Of a DNA stretch of 64,000 bases, positions 61,469-64,000 are shown in pieces; positions within the stretch are counted from its first letter, which is position 1, and each line of letters begins with the position of its first letter. Both the position numbers and the translations under genes were made by a program. Below the pieces are notes generated by a model that was not told the DNA's origin, ran no database searches, and was given only the letters and a program-made list of their open reading frames with translations. Source of the DNA: Paramacrobiotus metropolitanus (taxonomy: Eukaryota; Tardigrada; Eutardigrada; Parachela; Macrobiotidae); assembly GCF_019649055.1 (NCBI RefSeq), contig NW_026570226.1:1-64000 (forward strand), read 5' to 3'.

Positions 61469-62377
61469 TTTTCCACAGACTTCTCCAATTATTAAAAGAC
61501 AGCACCAAAAATAATGAAATATTAGGGGATATGTTTGAAGTCTCAAAACACGGGTGATTCCGGTACTGTAGTACTATAGTCGGGATCGGGCGTCTGAAAT
61601 ATGAATGCAGGATTGGTCGCGGAACCAGAAAGATGGAAAGCACCACAAAACAAGATGCAGCATCAATCGATGGTATCGGAAACTGTAGGACAGCCAGGGA
61701 TATGCGTGTAAACACAGCGACTGTACGCGCGTCGCGCACACTCGCACTTTAAAACCGAATGGAGAATGGAGTGAGCGTTTAATGACGTACTGTATTGGTA
61801 CGTACTGTACATAGTCGTATCCGCCATAGGCGGATCGTCAGATGGTCGGCCACAAGGGCTAGCGCCCAGCCGCAAGAGTTGACTTCAATTTCCGGCCAGA
61901 CAGCCAACCTGTGGTATATCGGTTCGGCTTAGAGTGGTTAGGGAATACCGCATAGCAAAATCCGTACATGCATGCTACACAATGCACATTCCCCCCTTTT
62001 TAGAACTGTGAACGCCTTTTCTAGCTAGAGTCCTAGGTTAGGAGTGGGACTAGTGACAGGAACTAACCTCACCGGAACTATGGAATAATTGCTGGAGAAC
62101 TGGAAAAATCCGGAACAAACCAGCCGAAAGCCACAAAGTACATAGACATGCTGGTCGGCTTTTGGGCTGTGTAAGCCTGCCTCTGGTTCGCCTTTGTTGG
62201 TGGTCGTCAAAGTTGGTCAAATGACTTAAACTGTTTGCGGACAACTTGTTGCATTTTTACTTAGATCAAAATGTTTTGATGCTTAACATTTGAAAGTTGG
62301 AAGAGAAATTTCGGTGCATTGAATTTGTTTTTAAAGCTTTGTACTGGAGCACCGCGTGTACCTATGATAAACCAAAA
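61469..62377. promoter_or_regulatory. Divergent promoter region of GS-HQR and the unknown 3-exon gene
   Basis: 909 bp separate the two divergent start codons. The stretch contains a GC-rich hairpin, ATCCGCC-ATA-GGCGGAT, near 61827-61845, and GTACGTACTGTAC-type palindromic words around 61780-61812. A short upstream ATG frame (62364) overlaps the start of the + gene. Both promoters must lie here. Frames of 70 and 155 codons on the minus strand run through it but lack recognised content, although one may be a 5' UTR exon. Confidence 0.4.
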
Positions 62378-63963
62378 ATGTCATCAGCCATTAACGACGG
62401 CACTCCGGCATCCACTTTCCGATTGAGCAAAGAAGCAGATGGATTTTCTTTCAGTTTCAGCAATGACTCTGGTATTGGTTCAGCCAGCAACGAGCCAAAG
62501 AAGTCTTGGCATAAGAAAGCCAAAGAAGTGCCGAAGGATAACGATGGCGCAAGTCCGGAAGACGTACATGAGACGCGATATGCCGGAATCAAGATGGAGC
62601 TGTCTCTGGAGGAACTGCACATGAAAAACAACAAGGACGTGGTTAATCCAGCTCGCCAAGCATTGGCTGATTTTCAGGTTATTTTCCGTTAGGTTAATTA
62701 GTTAGTGTACGGGTAGTTCAGCGACTTATACATAGTTATCAAGTTATGTAACCGCAGAAATTCAAAAGATTCTTCAGCGGCTTTTCAGATAGTTTAATTC
62801 AAATTCCGCAACAATGACAGCTTGTTTAATACTGCTTACAAGCTCTAATAACTTGTTTTCATTCCGGTGAAAAATAAATGCGTTTTCCTTTTAACTCACA
62901 GGTCGCCAATCAGGCTGCCGAGAAAGGGCTGGACAAGCACCTTATCCTTCTACCTCACCAGATTACCGATAAATTTGCTGAATTCCATAAAAAATTTGAT
63001 GGTAAGCATACATGTTTAGTTATTGTTCTGAACTGTGCTTATCTATACGTTGTTAATAATATTATTGTGGCTTATTCGACATTGCTTAAGTATGTTGTTT
63101 CATTAAAAATATAATAAATTAGTTTTTTGCTTTGGCCGTTTGAAGTGCATAGAGAGCGCACGCAGTGTTAGCCTGTATGTGAAAAGTGAAAACTGAAAAT
63201 AAAGTACAGCTGTATGTGGTTTAAACTTTAAATCAAGTATGAAGAACGGATAGCGAATGAGCACTGAGCAGTCACTCAGTTGTTTACTAAATTTTTTGAA
63301 GATTAAAGGGCATGTTGATGTGCCCTATTTCGTACCTGCTTATGAGTAGCTTGATTGTGGTGTTCAGATTTTGGATCTGAGGTGTTTGCCGTGATGCATA
63401 TGTTGCCGGCGTTTCTTAGCCGTCGTGCAGACCATGCTCCAATTGAACTGACCATCGTGCGGGTGCGTCTGGCCACCGGAGTGGAAAAAGGAATCTGCCA
63501 TTTGTTCCCGTCACCTCTGTAAGACAAAGAAACGTTTGCCAAAATGCTGCTTGGAATTCAAACAATTTTAAAATTTCCCTGTAGGCCGTTGCCGCTCGGA
63601 AAAGTGGTTGATTTCAAGGCTGGGCGCAGTCAGTACCTTCTCTCTATTCCGTTTCGTTTATTGCTCTGGCAGAATATTTGATTTTTAGAGGAATATCACG
63701 AGATCGACGAGTTATCGTTTGAGGGATTCAACAGCGATTATATTTGGATATTTTTCAAAATGATAACTACACTGAATCCCCATTGGCCCATTAAGGCCGG
63801 CAGAGGACGTCCACCGAAGCTTCCATTAACGGTCTGCAAGGATTACCAAGTCCAGAATACCATTCGGATGTTTCAGTACATTCATGAACGGGCTTTGATG
63901 GCTCAAGGGTTGAAATGCGCAAGTACGGGGATTATGTTGCGTGTAGCTAAGAAAAAAGCATAA
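62378..63963 (+). CDS. Unrecognised 224-residue protein with an AT-hook-like motif
   Basis: Three exons (62378-62677, 62902-63001, 63689-63963) join in phase to 224 residues. I do not recognise the family. The N-terminal 70 residues are polar and Ser/Asp/Lys-rich, likely disordered (SFSFSNDSGIGSASNEPKK). A predicted helical middle follows (VNPARQALADFQVANQAAEKG, DKFAEFHKKFD). The C-terminal exon has hydrophobic and aromatic positions (SFEGFNSDYIWIFFKM), then AGRGRPPKLPL, which fits the AT-hook core GRP flanked by basic residues, and a basic end (RVAKKKA). DNA binding is an inference from this motif alone. Exon 3 was chosen because its phase completes the GAT-G donor of exon 2 and it is open to a TAA; another exon within the 687-bp second intron cannot be excluded. 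Confidence 0.6.
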
Positions 63964-64000
63964 AGGATATCGCACCGATTTTCATGAGAGATATGCCTAC

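Noticed and set aside
63303-63542. Minus-strand frame and a possible extra exon in intron 2 of the unknown gene
   Set aside because: Adding it is not needed for phase, and the frame has no recognisable content. It was left out but cannot be fully excluded.

Overview
This window is animal nuclear DNA. It carries spliced genes for a heparan sulfate 3-O-sulfotransferase, a ROS1/Sevenless-type receptor tyrosine kinase, the CCT eta chaperonin subunit and the XPF repair nuclease. Introns are mostly short (about 50-200 bp) with a few of 2-6 kb, and intergenic spaces are AT-rich. This suits a small-genome invertebrate. A tardigrade or another ecdysozoan is plausible, but no single sequence proves it. 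All gene models below were built by hand from reading-frame phase, splice sites and family resemblance.

Layout. 1-3.8 kb is a GC-richer field full of short hairpin-forming repeats; it starts with an open frame and ends in an LTR-like poly(A) region, so it is probably a decayed retroelement. 4.5-7.8 kb (+) is a membrane-anchored histidine acid phosphatase with a 0.7 kb foldback element in its third intron. 7.8-14.6 kb has no recognisable gene, only one MITE-like element. 14.6-22.1 kb (+) is a two-exon HS3ST with a 6.2 kb intron. 22.1-25.1 kb is empty. 25.1-27.9 kb (-) is CCT7, head-to-head with ERCC4/XPF (28.5-31.5 kb, +). 32.8-37.2 kb (+) is a mitochondrial acyl-CoA dehydrogenase of the LCAD/IVD catalytic type, with a TIR-bounded element in intron 1. 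37.6-43.3 kb (+) holds two tandem SLC35F3/F4-like transporters with identical intron phases. 44.3-56.8 kb (+) is a compact ROS1/Sevenless kinase. A tRNA-Val(AAC) lies at 57.5 kb (-). 58.4-61.5 kb (-) is a glutathionyl-hydroquinone reductase (Xi-class GST) with two microexons, divergent from an unrecognised three-exon gene at 62.4-64.0 kb (+).

The genes do not form one pathway. They are a mix of housekeeping genes (CCT7, XPF, ACAD, tRNA), cell-surface or Golgi genes (HS3ST, acid phosphatase, SLC35F pair, ROS1) and one taxonomically unusual enzyme (GS-HQR). The items most worth a second look are the GS-HQR in an animal genome, the shortened ROS1 ectodomain, the unknown terminal gene with an AT-hook-like motif, the foldback and TIR elements inside introns, and unusual splicing (a start-codon-only exon, 20- and 25-nt microexons, a probable GC-AG intron).
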